Of a DNA stretch of 64,000 nt, positions 20,555 through 30,437 are shown in pieces; the stretch's first letter is position 1; each line of letters starts with the position of its first letter. The stretch comes from JAKZVK01 sp965248255 (lineage in GTDB: Bacteria > Acidobacteriota > Terriglobia > Bryobacterales > UBA6623). The notes beneath the pieces are model-generated. The model worked only from the letters and a program-made list of their open reading frames with translations, had not been told where the DNA came from and did no database searches. Position numbers and translations under genes: made by a program. The stretch covers positions 1,240,001-1,304,000 of the forward strand of contig CBDFIW010000004.1 of the NCBI GenBank assembly GCA_965248255.1. The letters are read 5' to 3'.

Positions 20555-20633
20555 GACTCGAACCGCCGTGTACGGACCCGTACGCACGGTGGTGTGGCAG
20601 GGGTCGGCGGGTGACCGCCGCCCCTATGCCGAT
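20555..20633 (+). ncRNA. Group II intron 2 domains V-VI
   Basis: The domain V-like hairpin is formed by 'CCGCCGTGTACGGACC' and 'CGTACGCACGGTGGT'. The strong domain VI hairpin GGTCGGCGGGTGACCGCCGCC follows. Compared with introns 1 and 3 the loop-proximal pairs differ while pairing is kept. Confidence 0.7.
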
Positions 20634-20833
20634 CTAACCTCGAAGGCCAGATGGATCGATCCTGCCTGGTCGTTAGTGTTTATCGATCGATTGGTAATCC
20701 TGGGCCGCTAGCGAGAACCCAGTCAACGACTGCGCCAGCTTGGACGGTGCCGACTGCCGTCGATTCGGTGTTTGAGATCCGCGCCGACAAACCCTGCTAG
20801 AGTGTGCACAGCCCGGCGGCTGGAGTGGATCGA

Positions 20834-21178
20834 ATGAGCGCCTGTCCTGAGTGTGGAAAGCGGCTGCCATGGGGAACCGCGTTCACTGGCGGGAAGGGAT
20901 TCGGTCTGCCGGATAGAAGAACCTTGGACTGCCCATACTGTGGGGCTCCGCTCGAGCCTGTCCGCTGGACGACACTGGCGGCGCTTTTCCTCATACTTGC
21001 CATCGCCATTGCGGCTCGGAAGCTGGTCGAACCCCTCCTTGAACCGCTGCTCGACTGGAGAACGGTGGCGATTCTGGTCGGCTTGGTTGCGGCGCATCAC
21101 CATTGGGCGATCCGGCGGTGGAGGAAGGCGCGGCGGGAACAGGACGCGGCGGACCGATTCGCGGGACGCGATAACTAA
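20834..21178 (+). CDS. Small zinc-ribbon membrane protein
   Basis: This 115-residue protein starts at ATG 20834 with GGAG ten bases upstream. Two CxxC pairs ('CPECGK' near residue 4 and 'CPYCGA' near 35) make a zinc ribbon. Two membrane helices follow ('LAALFLILAIAIAA' and 'WRTVAILVGLVAAHHHW'), then a basic tail. The function is unknown; it lies just upstream of two other small genes on the same strand. Confidence 0.65.
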   Translation: MSACPECGKRLPWGTAFTGGKGFGLPDRRTLDCPYCGAPLEPVRWTTLAALFLILAIAIAARKLVEPLLEPLLDWRTVAILVGLVAAHHHWAIRRWRKARREQDAADRFAGRDN

Positions 21179-21349
21179 TTCGTCGCTCGCCGTTCGCCAA
21201 TCAAAACGGTTGTGTTTCGACGGGGGTGAGGTGCAGACTGGCGCTGGCAGAGTAGCCAAATCGGAAATCCTCGCTTACACGAGCAGGTTTCTTTGCCCAT
21301 CAGACGACCGGAGGCCATCACCTCCTCAAGCACCCCGTCCCGAAGCCTG

Positions 21350-21856
21350 ATGGATCAGCCGATCGAACTGGAGTTCTCCTACACCGATGAGGACCTGCGG
21401 CATATCTGGACGGTCATGCCACGGCCCGACCGCCGGCCGATTACTAGAAAAGTGATTCTAGTCGTGGTGCCAATTCTGATCTACCAGATCACCTCGGCCG
21501 GTTGGACCTGGGTCACGGCGGTGTTGACTGCCATCGTGGCCGTTTGGACGTTGGACTTGGTGTTCGGCGGGCGCAGGCCGCCGCTCACCCCCAAGCGAGC
21601 CGCGGACACGCCCGTCCGCCTCCGGGCCGATCGGGAAGGGTTCCAATTTGCCAAAGGCAAGTCGGACTGGTCGGTACGATGGGAGCAGTGCGGTGAAGTT
21701 CACGAGGGTCGGGACGGGTTTCTGATCAGCGGCAAACGGCCCCTCTACGTTCCGAAGCGGGTCTTGGACGAACGGGGAGTCACTGATTCGTTCCGGGAGT
21801 TATTGAAGTCGAAATGTGCGCAGTTTCAGGAACATCGGGAGGAGCCCCCACAATGA
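21350..21856 (+). CDS. YcxB-like membrane protein
   Basis: The 168-residue protein from ATG 21350 ('MDQPIELEFSYTDEDL') has one hydrophobic region holding probably two helices ('VILVVVPILIYQI', 'WVTAVLTAIVAVWTL'). A C-terminal soluble domain with 'SVRWEQCGEVHEGRDGFLI' and 'RPLYVPKRVLDE' resembles YcxB-like proteins, which have no known activity. Its stop overlaps the next start (ATGA), so the two genes are probably co-translated. Confidence 0.6.
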   Translation: MDQPIELEFSYTDEDLRHIWTVMPRPDRRPITRKVILVVVPILIYQITSAGWTWVTAVLTAIVAVWTLDLVFGGRRPPLTPKRAADTPVRLRADREGFQFAKGKSDWSVRWEQCGEVHEGRDGFLISGKRPLYVPKRVLDERGVTDSFRELLKSKCAQFQEHREEPPQ

Positions 21857-23380
21857 GCGCAGGCCCGAAGTCTCCCCCAGGCCGACGCGACTTTCTGAAA
21901 GGAACGGTCGCCGCAACCGCCCTCACGGTTTTCCCTTCCTGCTCTACGCCCGAGCCCACCCGCGGCCATCTCGTCGAGCAAGAGAATCGCAGGCCGGGTG
22001 CCGGCGACTGGCAGCTCACCCGCGTGCGCCTCGACCGCCGCGACGGCTACCGCTCTCCGTGGATCGAGGGCTACTGCTCACACCAAAGCATCGGAGCCGG
22101 CGAAACGCTCGGCATCATGGTCAGCACGAATCCGCCCGCGCGGTTTCAGATCGAGATCTTCCGCACGGGCTACTACGGCGGCCGGGGCGCGCGGCTGATG
22201 ACTACCCTCGGGCCTTTCGAGGGGAAGACACAGCCTGCCCCGACGTGAGTGAGCTGCGCCTTAGAGAATGCCGCTGGCAGCCGAGTGCCGAAATCAAGAT
22301 TCCCGAGGACTGGCTCAGCGGAGTCTACCTGGGGCGGCTCACTTTGCTCACCGAGTCCGCTGAGAACGCGCCCTGCAGAGCTATGTCATCTTCATCGTGC
22401 GCGACCGCCGTCGGGCCGACGTGCTGTTCCAGTGCAGCGACAATACCTGGCAGGCCTACAACCGCTGGCCCGACGAATACTCGCTCTACTCGCATCCCAA
22501 CGGCTCGCTTGTCTCGACGGTCGAGGTCAGCTTCGATCGCCCCTACGGCCTGTATCCTCAGATCTTCCGCAACCCGCAGTCGGTCGGCTCGGGCGAATAC
22601 CTGCTTTGGGAATACCCGCTCGCATACTGGCTCGAACAGCACGGTTACGACGTTACGTACTGCTCGAACAGCGACATGATCGACCCGGCTCAGCCCCTGC
22701 GCGCTAAGGTGCTGATCAGTGTCGGCCACGATGAATATTGGGACCTGCGGCAGTACCAAAGCTCGCTCGCCGCGGTGCAAGCGGGCGTCAGCGAGCTTTA
22801 CCTGTCGGGGAACTCGGTGTGCTTCGTCAGCCCCTTCCGCAAAAGTCGTGACGGACGCGCCAACCGCATCATCACCCGCGCGGGCCGCTACGGCGGCTTG
22901 ACCGACGCCGAGAAGCCTCAGATGGGTCCGTTTCCCATGAAGGGCCCCAACGAGAATCTGCTGATGGGCGCGCGCACGATCACGCCTTTCAACGGCGGCG
23001 GCGACTGGATCGTGACCAAGCCCGATCACTGGATCTTCGAAGGTGCCGGCGTCAACAAAGGCGACCGTGTGCCGGGTCTGGTCGGGTGGGAGTTCCACGG
23101 TGACCCGGCCGACATCCCCGGCCTTGAGATCGTCGCCGAAGGCATCGCACTCAGCGGCGGCACCCGCCCCGCGCATTGGACGGCCACCGTCTATCCTGGG
23201 CCCAAGGGTAACTTCGTTTTCAACGCGGCAACGATCTTTTGGGCGCAGGGGCTGTCGTCGCCGCCGGGACACACGCTGCCATGGTCGCACTGGTCTCGCC
23301 CGCATGGGCCGGACGAGCGGGTGCAGCGCATCACCGACAACGTCCTGCGCCGTGCGATTGGGGGCCCTCCAAATGAGTAG
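21853..23380 (+). pseudogene. N,N-dimethylformamidase-like (large subunit domain) secreted protein, two frameshifts
   Basis: The gene opens with a Tat-type signal ('RRDFLKGTVAATALTVFPSC', also with a lipobox-like Cys). It then runs through three frames: 21853-22240, 22240-22378 and 22378-23380. Each join needs one extra base in a C-rich run ('gccccgac', 'gcgccctgc'). The last frame shows the dimethylformamidase beta-subunit-like domain: 'NTWQAYNRWPDEYSLY', 'ISVGHDEYWDLRQY' and 'LSGNSVCFVSPFRKS'. Such domains occur in amide hydrolases and many uncharacterised secreted proteins. If the indels are sequencing errors the protein (about 508 residues) is complete. Confidence 0.75.
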
Positions 23381-23591
23381 TCCCATTACGACCTTCCGGA
23401 GGCTGGTCGTAACTCCGCAAACGAACCCGCATGGGCTCGACGACCGCGGGCATACACACCTGTCTCGGTCTTGAGTAGGGTGTTGACCTCAACCGCGTGA
23501 CACGGGCGGAACCCCTACCTCAACACCCTCTACACCCGCCAACCCGTCTCCAACGAAACCTTCGGCTCTTCCGGGCACGTTGTATCAATTA

Positions 23592-24685
23592 TTGAATCCC
23601 GCAAATTATTATGACACTTTTTGATAGTGTGGAGCATCTATATATGTATGGGCAACCCCAAAGGTGTGAAGCGGGATTTCAAGGCGCTGGAGAAGCGCCG
23701 TTTCGAAGCGATGCGGCTGCTCCACCAAGGCCACAATCAGTCCGAGACGGCGAGACGGCTGAACGTCGCTCGCCAAACCGTCAGTGAGTGGCGGCGGCAA
23801 TACCGCGAGCAGGGTGCGGCCGGACTCCGCCAGGCCGGGCGCGCCGGACGCAAGCCGCTCCTCGATGCCGCACAACGCGAACGCCTGACGTCGCTGCTGC
23901 TGGAAGGCCCGGAAGCCCACGGCTTCCCAACGCCCCTGTGGAGCTGTCCGCGGGTGGCTCGGCTGACCGGAGACGAGTTCGGGGTCGCATACCACGCAGG
24001 CCACGCCTGGAAGATCCTGCGAGCGCTCGACTGGAGCCCGCAACGCCCGGCCGGAAAGGCGCGCGAGCGCAACGAAGAGCGGATCCGCACCTGGAAGCGC
24101 AAGACCTGGAAGCGCATTAAAAAAAAGCCCAAAACGAAGGCCGTACGCTCGTCTTCATCGACGAAAGCGGATTGAGTCAGAAGCCGCATCGCTGCCGCAC
24201 CTGGGCGCCACGTGGCCAAACACCGGTGCTGCAGTTTAACTTCAACTGGGAGAAGCTTTCCGTCTCGGCGGGGCTGACGCTGCGTAACTTCTACTTCCGG
24301 CTCTATCCCGGTGCGATCGGCAAAGAGCAAGTGACCGACTTTCTCAAGGCGTTGGTACGTCATATCGATCGCCCGCTGCTGATCGTCTGGGATCGGCTGC
24401 CGGCGCACCGTAGCCGCCTGGTGCAAGAGTTCATCGAACTCTCCGAAGGCCACATCGCAACCGAGTACTTGCCACCCTATGCGCCGGAGTTGAATCCGGT
24501 GGAATACATCTGGGCTTACTGGAAGCAGCACGAGTTGCCGAACGTCTGTCCGAAAGACTACGGCGAGCTGAACGAGCGGGCCCGCAAGGCACTCCGCCGC
24601 ATGTACCGCAAACCGCGTTTGATCACGGCCTTCTGGAAACAGTCTTCTCTTTGTTTTGACTGACTCTATATTATGCGGGAGTCAA
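23592..24685 (+). mobile_element. IS630-type element B, copy 3 (complete)
   Basis: The 1,094-bp element is flanked by TA at 23590-23591 and 24686-24687. It lies between the dimethylformamidase-like gene and korA and interrupts no recognised gene. Confidence 0.95.
23648..24663 (+). CDS. IS630-family transposase (element B, copy 3), -1 frameshift
   Basis: The sequence is the same as copy 1, including the A8-G slip run and the DDE residues split across two frames. Confidence 0.9.
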
Positions 24686-24755
24686 TAGGCGGCGCCGGCG
24701 AACCGCGAGCCTCGAACCCCCCGTTTTTTCAGCCATCTAGGGCGTTTTGCTGGCT

Positions 24756-24783
24756 TTGCCGCCCACGGGAACTTTGATATGAT
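24756..24783 (+). promoter_or_regulatory. Possible sigma-70 promoter of korAB
   Basis: TTGCCG at 24756-24761 and TATGAT at 24778-24783 are separated by 16 bases, about 60 bases before the korA start. The match is moderate. The ribosome site AGAGGAAAGG just before ATG 24842 is strong. Confidence 0.35.
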
Positions 24784-24841
24784 GATGGGTACTCCCACCT
24801 TTGAGGTCGGTTCGTCCACGGGTTCTCGCTAGAGGAAAGGC

Positions 24842-26683
24842 ATGTCCACTGTTGAAGCTGCTCCGGTGGCGCTAGGCCCACCTGCATCGCCCGACCGCGT
24901 CGTCAACGATTTCAGCATTCAGGTCGCCACGGTCAACGGTTCCGGAAGTCAGAGCGCCAACCTGGTTCTGCTCCGGTCGTTGTTCCAAATGGGGATCCCG
25001 GTTTCGGGCAAGAACCTGTTCCCCTCGAATATCGCCGGCCTGCCCACCTGGTACACGATCCGTACCAACAAGCACGGGTTCGTCAGCCGCAAGCGAGAGA
25101 TCGATTTCCTCGTCGCCATGAATCCTGAAACGGCCCGCGAGGACGTGCTCGACCTTCCGGCCGGCGCCGCCGTCGCGTATGACGAACCGCTGCAGTTGGA
25201 TGCGACCCGCACCGACTTGCATTTCTATCCGGTTCCGTTCACCAAGATCGTCACGCCGGTTTGCCCCAACGCCAAGCTGCGCAGGTTGGTACGCAACATC
25301 ATCTACGACGGTGTGTTGGCTTTTCTACTCGGTATTGATCTCGAAGAGATCGAGAAGGCGCTGCGGAAACAGTTCAAGAGGAAACCCAAGGCGGCGGACC
25401 TGAACTGGAATGCGGTCATGGCAGGGTACGACTACGCCAAGCAAGAGCTCGGCAAGGTCGACCCGTTCTATGTCGAGCGGATGAGCGCCACCGACGGGAA
25501 GGTCATCATCGAGGGCAACGCAGCCGCCGCGCTGGGCGCGGTGTTCGCCGGCGTGAGCGTCGTCACTTGGTACCCAATCACCCCCTCCTCTTCGGTCGCC
25601 GAATCGCTCACCGACTACGCGCGCCAGTACCGCCTCGATCCCGAGACGGGAAAGGCGACCTTCGCCATTGTGCAAGCCGAAGACGAGCTGGCCTCGATCG
25701 GGATGGCCATCGGCGCCGGCTGGGCGGGGGCCCGCTCGATGACCACCACCGCCGGCCCCGGCATCTCGTTGATGTCGGAGTTCATCGGCCTGGGCTACTT
25801 CGCCGAGATCCCCGTGGTCATCGTCAACGTACAGCGCATGGGTCCCTCGACCGGACTGCCGACGCGCACTGCGCAAGGGGACCTGCTGGCCTGCGCCATG
25901 CTGTCCCACGGCGATACCAAGCACCCCATGCTCATCCCCTCGACCCCCGAAGAGTGCTTCACCATGACCGGACAGGCCTTCGACCTGGCCGAGGAGCTGC
26001 AGACCCCCGTCTTCGTGATGATGGACCTCGACCTCGGCATGAACTACTGGATGGCCGGCGAGTTCGACTATCCCAGCAAGCCCTTCAAACGCGGCAAGGT
26101 GCTCGACGCCGCGGACCTCGAGCGCCTGGGCGAATTCTCGCGCTATCGCGATGTCGACGGCGACGGCATCTGCTATCGCACCCTGCCCGGCGCCGATCAT
26201 CCGCTGGCCGCCTACTTCACCCGCGGCACCGGACACAACGAGCACGCCCAATACAGCGAGCGCCCCGCCGACTGGGCCCGCAACATGGAACGGCTCAATA
26301 AGAAGTTCGAGACCGCCCGCTCGATGATGCCGCGCCCCAAGATCGACGTCAACGAAGACGCCTCCGCCGGCTTCATCGGCTGCGGCACTAGTCACTGGGC
26401 GATCGTCGAGAGCCGCGAACAGTTGAAGAACGAATTCGACACCAACACCTCGTACTTGCGCCTGCTGGCCTACCCCTTCAACGACGATTTGACCGACTTC
26501 ATCCGCCGCCACCACCACGTCTACATCGTCGACCAGAACCGCGACGGCCAGCTCTTCGAGCTGATCCGCTCCGGCACGCCGCCCGAACTCGTCGAGCGCC
26601 TGCGGGGTGTTCGCTACTTCGGCGGGCTGCCCCTCGATGCCCGAACCGTCACCGATGCCGTCGTCGAGCAGGAGGGCCTGTGA
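24842..26683 (+). CDS. korA: 2-oxoacid:ferredoxin oxidoreductase, fused gamma-alpha subunit
   Basis: This 613-residue subunit works with the next gene to convert a 2-oxoacid (2-oxoglutarate is the usual assignment for this fused form) plus CoA to acyl-CoA, CO2 and reduced ferredoxin. The N-terminal third (about 20-200) is the gamma domain ('VATVNGSGSQSANLVLLRSL', 'PSNIAGLPTWYTIR'). The alpha/pyrimidine-binding domain follows: 'EGNAAAALGAVFAGV', 'WYPITPSSSVAESL', 'IVQAEDELASIGMAIGAGWA' and 'PSTGLPTRTAQGDL'. Start ATG 24842 has a strong ribosome site. It may supply or drain the TCA cycle under low oxygen or reductive conditions. Confidence 0.93.
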   Translation: MSTVEAAPVALGPPASPDRVVNDFSIQVATVNGSGSQSANLVLLRSLFQMGIPVSGKNLFPSNIAGLPTWYTIRTNKHGFVSRKREIDFLVAMNPETAREDVLDLPAGAAVAYDEPLQLDATRTDLHFYPVPFTKIVTPVCPNAKLRRLVRNIIYDGVLAFLLGIDLEEIEKALRKQFKRKPKAADLNWNAVMAGYDYAKQELGKVDPFYVERMSATDGKVIIEGNAAAALGAVFAGVSVVTWYPITPSSSVAESLTDYARQYRLDPETGKATFAIVQAEDELASIGMAIGAGWAGARSMTTTAGPGISLMSEFIGLGYFAEIPVVIVNVQRMGPSTGLPTRTAQGDLLACAMLSHGDTKHPMLIPSTPEECFTMTGQAFDLAEELQTPVFVMMDLDLGMNYWMAGEFDYPSKPFKRGKVLDAADLERLGEFSRYRDVDGDGICYRTLPGADHPLAAYFTRGTGHNEHAQYSERPADWARNMERLNKKFETARSMMPRPKIDVNEDASAGFIGCGTSHWAIVESREQLKNEFDTNTSYLRLLAYPFNDDLTDFIRRHHHVYIVDQNRDGQLFELIRSGTPPELVERLRGVRYFGGLPLDARTVTDAVVEQEGL

Positions 26684-27732
26684 GCACCGCCGCCGCCCCG
26701 CCGCCCAAGAAGGTCAACCGCATCGGCCGCGAGGTGAAGGAGTACCGCGGCCTCAAGACGACGCTGTGCGCCGGCTGCGGCCACAACTCGATCTCCGAGC
26801 GCATCATCGAATGTTTCTACCAGATGGGCGTCGAGCCCACCCGGGTCGCCAAATTCTCCGGCATCGGCTGCGCCTCGAAATCACCCGCCTACTTTCTCAA
26901 CCTGTCGCACGGGTTCAACGCCGTCCACGGCCGCATGCCGTCGGTGGCTACCGGAGCGATGCTCGCCAACAAGAACCTGATGGCGCTCGGCGTCACCGGC
27001 GACGGCGACACGGCCTCGATCGGCATTGGACAGTTCGTGCACCTGATGCGGCGCAACCTGCCCATCATCTATGTCATCGAAGACAACGGCTGCTACGGCC
27101 TCACCAAGGGACAGTTCTCCGCCACCGCCGACGTCGGCTCCACGCTCAAGACCGGCGTGAGCAACGACCTGCCCCCCATCGACACCTGCGCCCTGGCCAT
27201 CGAGCTGGGCGCCACCTACGTGGCGCGGTCGTTCTCCGGCGACAAGAAGCAGTTGCAGACCATCATCAAGGGCGCAATCGGCCACGGCGGCACGGCCATG
27301 ATCGACGTCATCTCCCCGTGCGTCACCTTCAACGACCACGAGGGCTCGACCAAGAGCTACACCTACGTCCAGGACCACCGGCACGACCTCAACGCCGTCG
27401 ACTTCGTCCCGTTCTTCAACGAGATCGAAGTGCGGGAGGAATTCCCGCCCGGCTCCCGGCGCGAGGTGACACTGCACGACGGCTCCACCCTGGTCCTCAA
27501 GAAGCTCGAGCAGGACCATGACCCCACCAGCGAAGTGCAGGCGATCCAAACCTTGCACGAACACGCCAAGCGGGGCCAGGTCCTGACCGGCGTCTTCTAC
27601 GTCAACCCCGACAAACCCAACTTCCTCGATCTGCTCGACCTCGGCGCAACCCCACTCGCCCAGGTCTCGCAAACCAACGGCGGCCGCCCCCCCGAATCCG
27701 CCCTCCAAGAAATCATGGAAGACCTGCGGTAA
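26680..27732 (+). CDS. korB: 2-oxoacid:ferredoxin oxidoreductase, beta subunit
   Basis: This 350-residue thiamine diphosphate-binding subunit starts at GTG 26680, overlapping the korA stop by four bases (GTGA), which indicates translational coupling. The key motifs are 'TLCAGCGHNSISERI', the ThDP/Mg site beginning 'GDGDTASIGIGQFVHLMRR' and ending 'IEDNGCYGLTKGQ', and 'DVISPCVTFNDHEGS'. No ferredoxin-like 4Fe-4S domain is fused, so electrons presumably leave to a separate ferredoxin. The C-terminal tail is normal for KorB. Confidence 0.93.
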   Translation: MSTAAAPPPKKVNRIGREVKEYRGLKTTLCAGCGHNSISERIIECFYQMGVEPTRVAKFSGIGCASKSPAYFLNLSHGFNAVHGRMPSVATGAMLANKNLMALGVTGDGDTASIGIGQFVHLMRRNLPIIYVIEDNGCYGLTKGQFSATADVGSTLKTGVSNDLPPIDTCALAIELGATYVARSFSGDKKQLQTIIKGAIGHGGTAMIDVISPCVTFNDHEGSTKSYTYVQDHRHDLNAVDFVPFFNEIEVREEFPPGSRREVTLHDGSTLVLKKLEQDHDPTSEVQAIQTLHEHAKRGQVLTGVFYVNPDKPNFLDLLDLGATPLAQVSQTNGGRPPESALQEIMEDLR

Positions 27733-27755
27733 CGGGGGTCTGTCGCCCCCGGTAA

Positions 27756-27840
27756 TGTAGGGGCATGGCATGGCATGCCGTGCCCGCGCCGCGCATTGCA
27801 TCCACATCCGCAATGTAGGGGCGGGCCCCTGCGCCCGCCC
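27756..27840. repeat. Two TGTAGGGGC-type palindromes
   Basis: Units start TGTAGGGGC and end in a complementary GCCC block (GGCATGCCGTGCCC; GCGGGCCCCTGCGCCCGC). Further units are seen at 34273, 40885, 42311, 46741, 57207 and 58769, always between genes, so this is a REP-like family of the genome. Confidence 0.7.
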
Positions 27841-28061
27841 AACAACCTCGGAGCACACCGTACGGATCACAATCCCGCCGGCCGCGCAGCGGCGTCTTAA
27901 TACTGGCCCGAGGCGAAAGCTCCGCCGACGCTCAAATCCTTTTCATACCCCGTTGTGGCCACAGGCTCGAACCGTTCACACATTTTTCAAAACTTTATTC
28001 CCCTTCCTTTCAACCACTTGCCATTCCGCCCGCCCCGAAACCTTGCCGGCCCCATGCTAGC

Positions 28062-28128
28062 CTGATACCGGAAACGACCGGTGCGGATCGATCGCCGGAA
28101 CAATACGACCGTTTCCTGCGCAGGACAG
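28062..28128 (+). repeat. Dispersed repeat, copy a (GGAAACG...CGTTTCC)
   Basis: The segment runs from CTGATACCGGAAACGACCGG to CGACCGTTTCCTGCGCAGGA. An inverted, closely similar copy lies at 61359-61427. Each copy contains GGAAACG and CGTTTCC as short inverted arms. Confidence 0.65.
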
Positions 28129-28842
28129 TTTCGAGTTGCTCTCCGAGAAAACGGATCATCCCCCGCGGACGACAGCCCTGGATGTTCAGGGGCCGTACGT
28201 CCGCTCATGCTCGCCCTTTCGTTCCTGTTGTGGGTGGGCCGCTGAGGTTAAGACCGACAGGAGCCAGAGGCGCCTCTGCAACAACACCGTCTGTCAGAAA
28301 CGAACCGCGACACGAAAGGATGTGGATCGAAAAACGTAGCGGCACGGCATGCCGTGCCCGGTTGTGTGCCGGGCATGTCTGACAGCTTGGAGGTGAAAGT
28401 CCTCTGCACAGCCTGATGGAGGTGAAGTGCTAGGGAAGCGCAAGGGCGTCGTCGCGAGGCGGGGTCCAGAGGAAGCGTGGAACAAAACCGCGACCTGACG
28501 AACAGAAACCGGATAAGAGGCATCTTTGGTCGGACGAGCGGACAACTGATCGCGAAGTCCAGTTCCATCAAGGGCCAAGGCTGTAGATTCGGCAGGTGTG
28601 CGGCGAAGGCGGTCAGACTTACCCCGGGAGGTCTGCGTTCCGTCCCGCTGTTTGGGACTGGGGGGAGCCGCGAGGCGACCTGATCGGGGCGCAGAAGTCA
28701 GCAGAGGGCATAGTAGGCCATGCAGTCGGCAAGGCTAGTAAGGCACTCCACAAGTCGAAAGACGGAGCCAACAGATAGGCCGAACCGAGAACGATGGCCG
28801 AAGGCCCGAACGGAAGAGAGCGGCAAGTAAGACTCGCAACTC

Positions 28843-30228
28843 ATGGACGGCAAGCGGCAGAAAACCCAGCAACGACTGGCCTTCATGGACGAGCCAAAGG
28901 GTGAAGCCCCGAGGCGCGCTCGGCAAGGGACCGAACCGTCCGCGGTGAAGCGGGAATCTGAAAGCCCGGCGCGAGAAGAACGACTGATGGAGGAGGTGTG
29001 CGAGCGAAGCAATCCCGTAAAGGCTTGGAAACAAGTTCGGGGTAACAAAGGGAGTCCGGGTGTTGATGGCAAGACCATCGACGAAACGCTGGACGACCTT
29101 CGCAAGCACTGGCCAGCCATCCGGGAACAGTTGCTTCAAGGAACGTACAAACCGCAACCGGTGCGCAGGGTGGAAATCCCGAAGCCCGGCGGCGGGGTCA
29201 GGAAGTTGGGCATCCCTACGGTGCTCGACCGACTGATCCAGCAAGCGGTCTTGCAGGTTCTGCAGAAGCGCTGGGACCCGACGTTTTCCAACAACAGCTA
29301 TGGCTTCCGACCGGGACGTTCGGCGCATCAGGCGGTGACTCAGGCGCAAGCCTACGTCGCCGCAGGCTATCAGTGGGTCGTAGACATCGATCTGGAGAAG
29401 TTCTTCGATCGAGTCAACCATGACCTGCTGATGGCTCGTGTCGCCAAACGTGTCCCCGACAAGCGATTGCTGAAACTCATCCGGGCGTTTCTAACCGTCG
29501 GGGTGATGGACGACGGGCTGGTGAGTCCTGCCGACGAAGGCACGCCACAAGGCGGACCGTTGTCGCCGTTGTTGTCGAACCTCGTGCTCGGCGATTTGGA
29601 TCGCGAGTTGGAACGGCGCGGCCATCGCTTCTGCCGCTACGCCGGCGACTGTAACATCTACGTTCGCAGTCGCAGGGCGGGGGAACGGGTGATGGCCGGC
29701 GTCTGTAAGTTCCTTACAAAGAAACTCCGACTCAAGGTCAACAAATCGAAGAGTGCGGTGGCTCGACCCAACGATCGGAAGTTCTTAGGCTTTCGCTTGA
29801 CGACCGGAGCGGAGCCTCAGCGATTGATATCGCCCGAGGCGTTGCAAAGGTTCCAAGCGCGAGTGCGAGAGCTGACGAGCAGGACGCGCGGGATCAGCAT
29901 TGAGCGGATGATCGGCTCATTGAGGCCGTATCTGCTCGGCTGGCGGAGCTACTTTGGCTTCAGCCAAGACCCGCTGGTGTTTCGCAACCTGGATGCGCGG
30001 ATCCGCCGGAGACTCCGCATGATGACCTGGCGGCAGTGGGGGAATGGGCCGACCCGATTCGCCAACCTACGGCGATTGGGCGTGCCGCATTATCGTGCGG
30101 CCATTGCCGCCGGTTCCGCCACTGGTTTGTGGGCCATGTCGCGGCACGCGGCTGTCCAGCAAGCGCTGCCCAATGTCTATTTCGATTCGCTCGGCCTTCC
30201 CAGATTGTCGGCATCTTCGAACGCTTAA
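28843..30228 (+). CDS. ltrA: Group II intron reverse transcriptase/maturase with YAGD active site
   Basis: The 461-residue frame is full length. RT blocks are 'NKGSPGVDGKTIDE', 'VDIDLEKFFDRVNHD' and 'GTPQGGPLSPLLSNLVLGD', and the maturase block is 'LRPYLLGWRSYFGFSQD'. The catalytic box reads FCRYAGDCNIYV: Gly268 replaces the first Asp of YADD, which coordinates the catalytic metals, so polymerase activity should be lost or severely reduced. Maturase-assisted splicing could persist. The same change is present in intron 1. Confidence 0.9.
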   Translation: MDGKRQKTQQRLAFMDEPKGEAPRRARQGTEPSAVKRESESPAREERLMEEVCERSNPVKAWKQVRGNKGSPGVDGKTIDETLDDLRKHWPAIREQLLQGTYKPQPVRRVEIPKPGGGVRKLGIPTVLDRLIQQAVLQVLQKRWDPTFSNNSYGFRPGRSAHQAVTQAQAYVAAGYQWVVDIDLEKFFDRVNHDLLMARVAKRVPDKRLLKLIRAFLTVGVMDDGLVSPADEGTPQGGPLSPLLSNLVLGDLDRELERRGHRFCRYAGDCNIYVRSRRAGERVMAGVCKFLTKKLRLKVNKSKSAVARPNDRKFLGFRLTTGAEPQRLISPEALQRFQARVRELTSRTRGISIERMIGSLRPYLLGWRSYFGFSQDPLVFRNLDARIRRRLRMMTWRQWGNGPTRFANLRRLGVPHYRAAIAAGSATGLWAMSRHAAVQQALPNVYFDSLGLPRLSASSNA

Positions 30229-30233
30229 CTCCT

Positions 30234-30309
30234 CCGAACCGCCGTGGTACGGGACCCGTATGCCCGGTGGTGTGACAGGGAAAGCTTGCGAGGGCCTACC
30301 TATGTCGAT
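30234..30309 (+). ncRNA. Group II intron 3 domains V-VI
   Basis: The segment has the same sequence as in intron 1: a domain V-like hairpin around CCGCCGTGGTACGGGACC, then domain VI and the 3' end CCTACCTATGTCGAT. Confidence 0.7.
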
Positions 30310-30437
30310 CTTGTCGGCTAGTCTTCACCTATCTCGTCTGGAAGTTCCATACGCCCTCGCTGGCACGTCCTGATGCAGCTACCCCAGAGCCCGGCGCCCC
30401 ACTGGCCTGACCACGCCTCGTCGGTACGATTCATGAG

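Larger units (their letters stand above)
18694..20633 (+). mobile_element. Group II intron 2, abutting intron 1
   Basis: A related but clearly diverged intron of 1,940 nt starts GTGTGCCGGGCATG immediately after the last base of intron 1 and ends ...CCCCTATGCCGAT. No exon bases separate the two. Its maturase gene is intact, with YADD. Confidence 0.85.
27733..28361. other. Intergenic region with small palindromic repeats
   Basis: After korB come GGGGGTCTGTCGCCCCC (a possible weak terminator) and two TGTAGGGGC-type palindromes at 27756-27787 and 27814-27840. Then follow a dispersed repeat at 28062-28128 and a GCACGGCATGCCGTGC palindrome that forms the 5' exon of intron 3. No gene is recognised. 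Confidence 0.5.
28364..30309 (+). mobile_element. Group II intron copy 3 (uninterrupted)
   Basis: The 1,946-nt intron is nearly identical to intron 1 (for example ESPAREER here, ESAAREER there). It follows directly after a GCACGGCATGCCGTGC hairpin and 'CCGGTT', and is followed by 'CTTGTCGGCTAG'. Insertion next to a hairpin is known for endonuclease-free introns of the IIC type. Confidence 0.85.
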
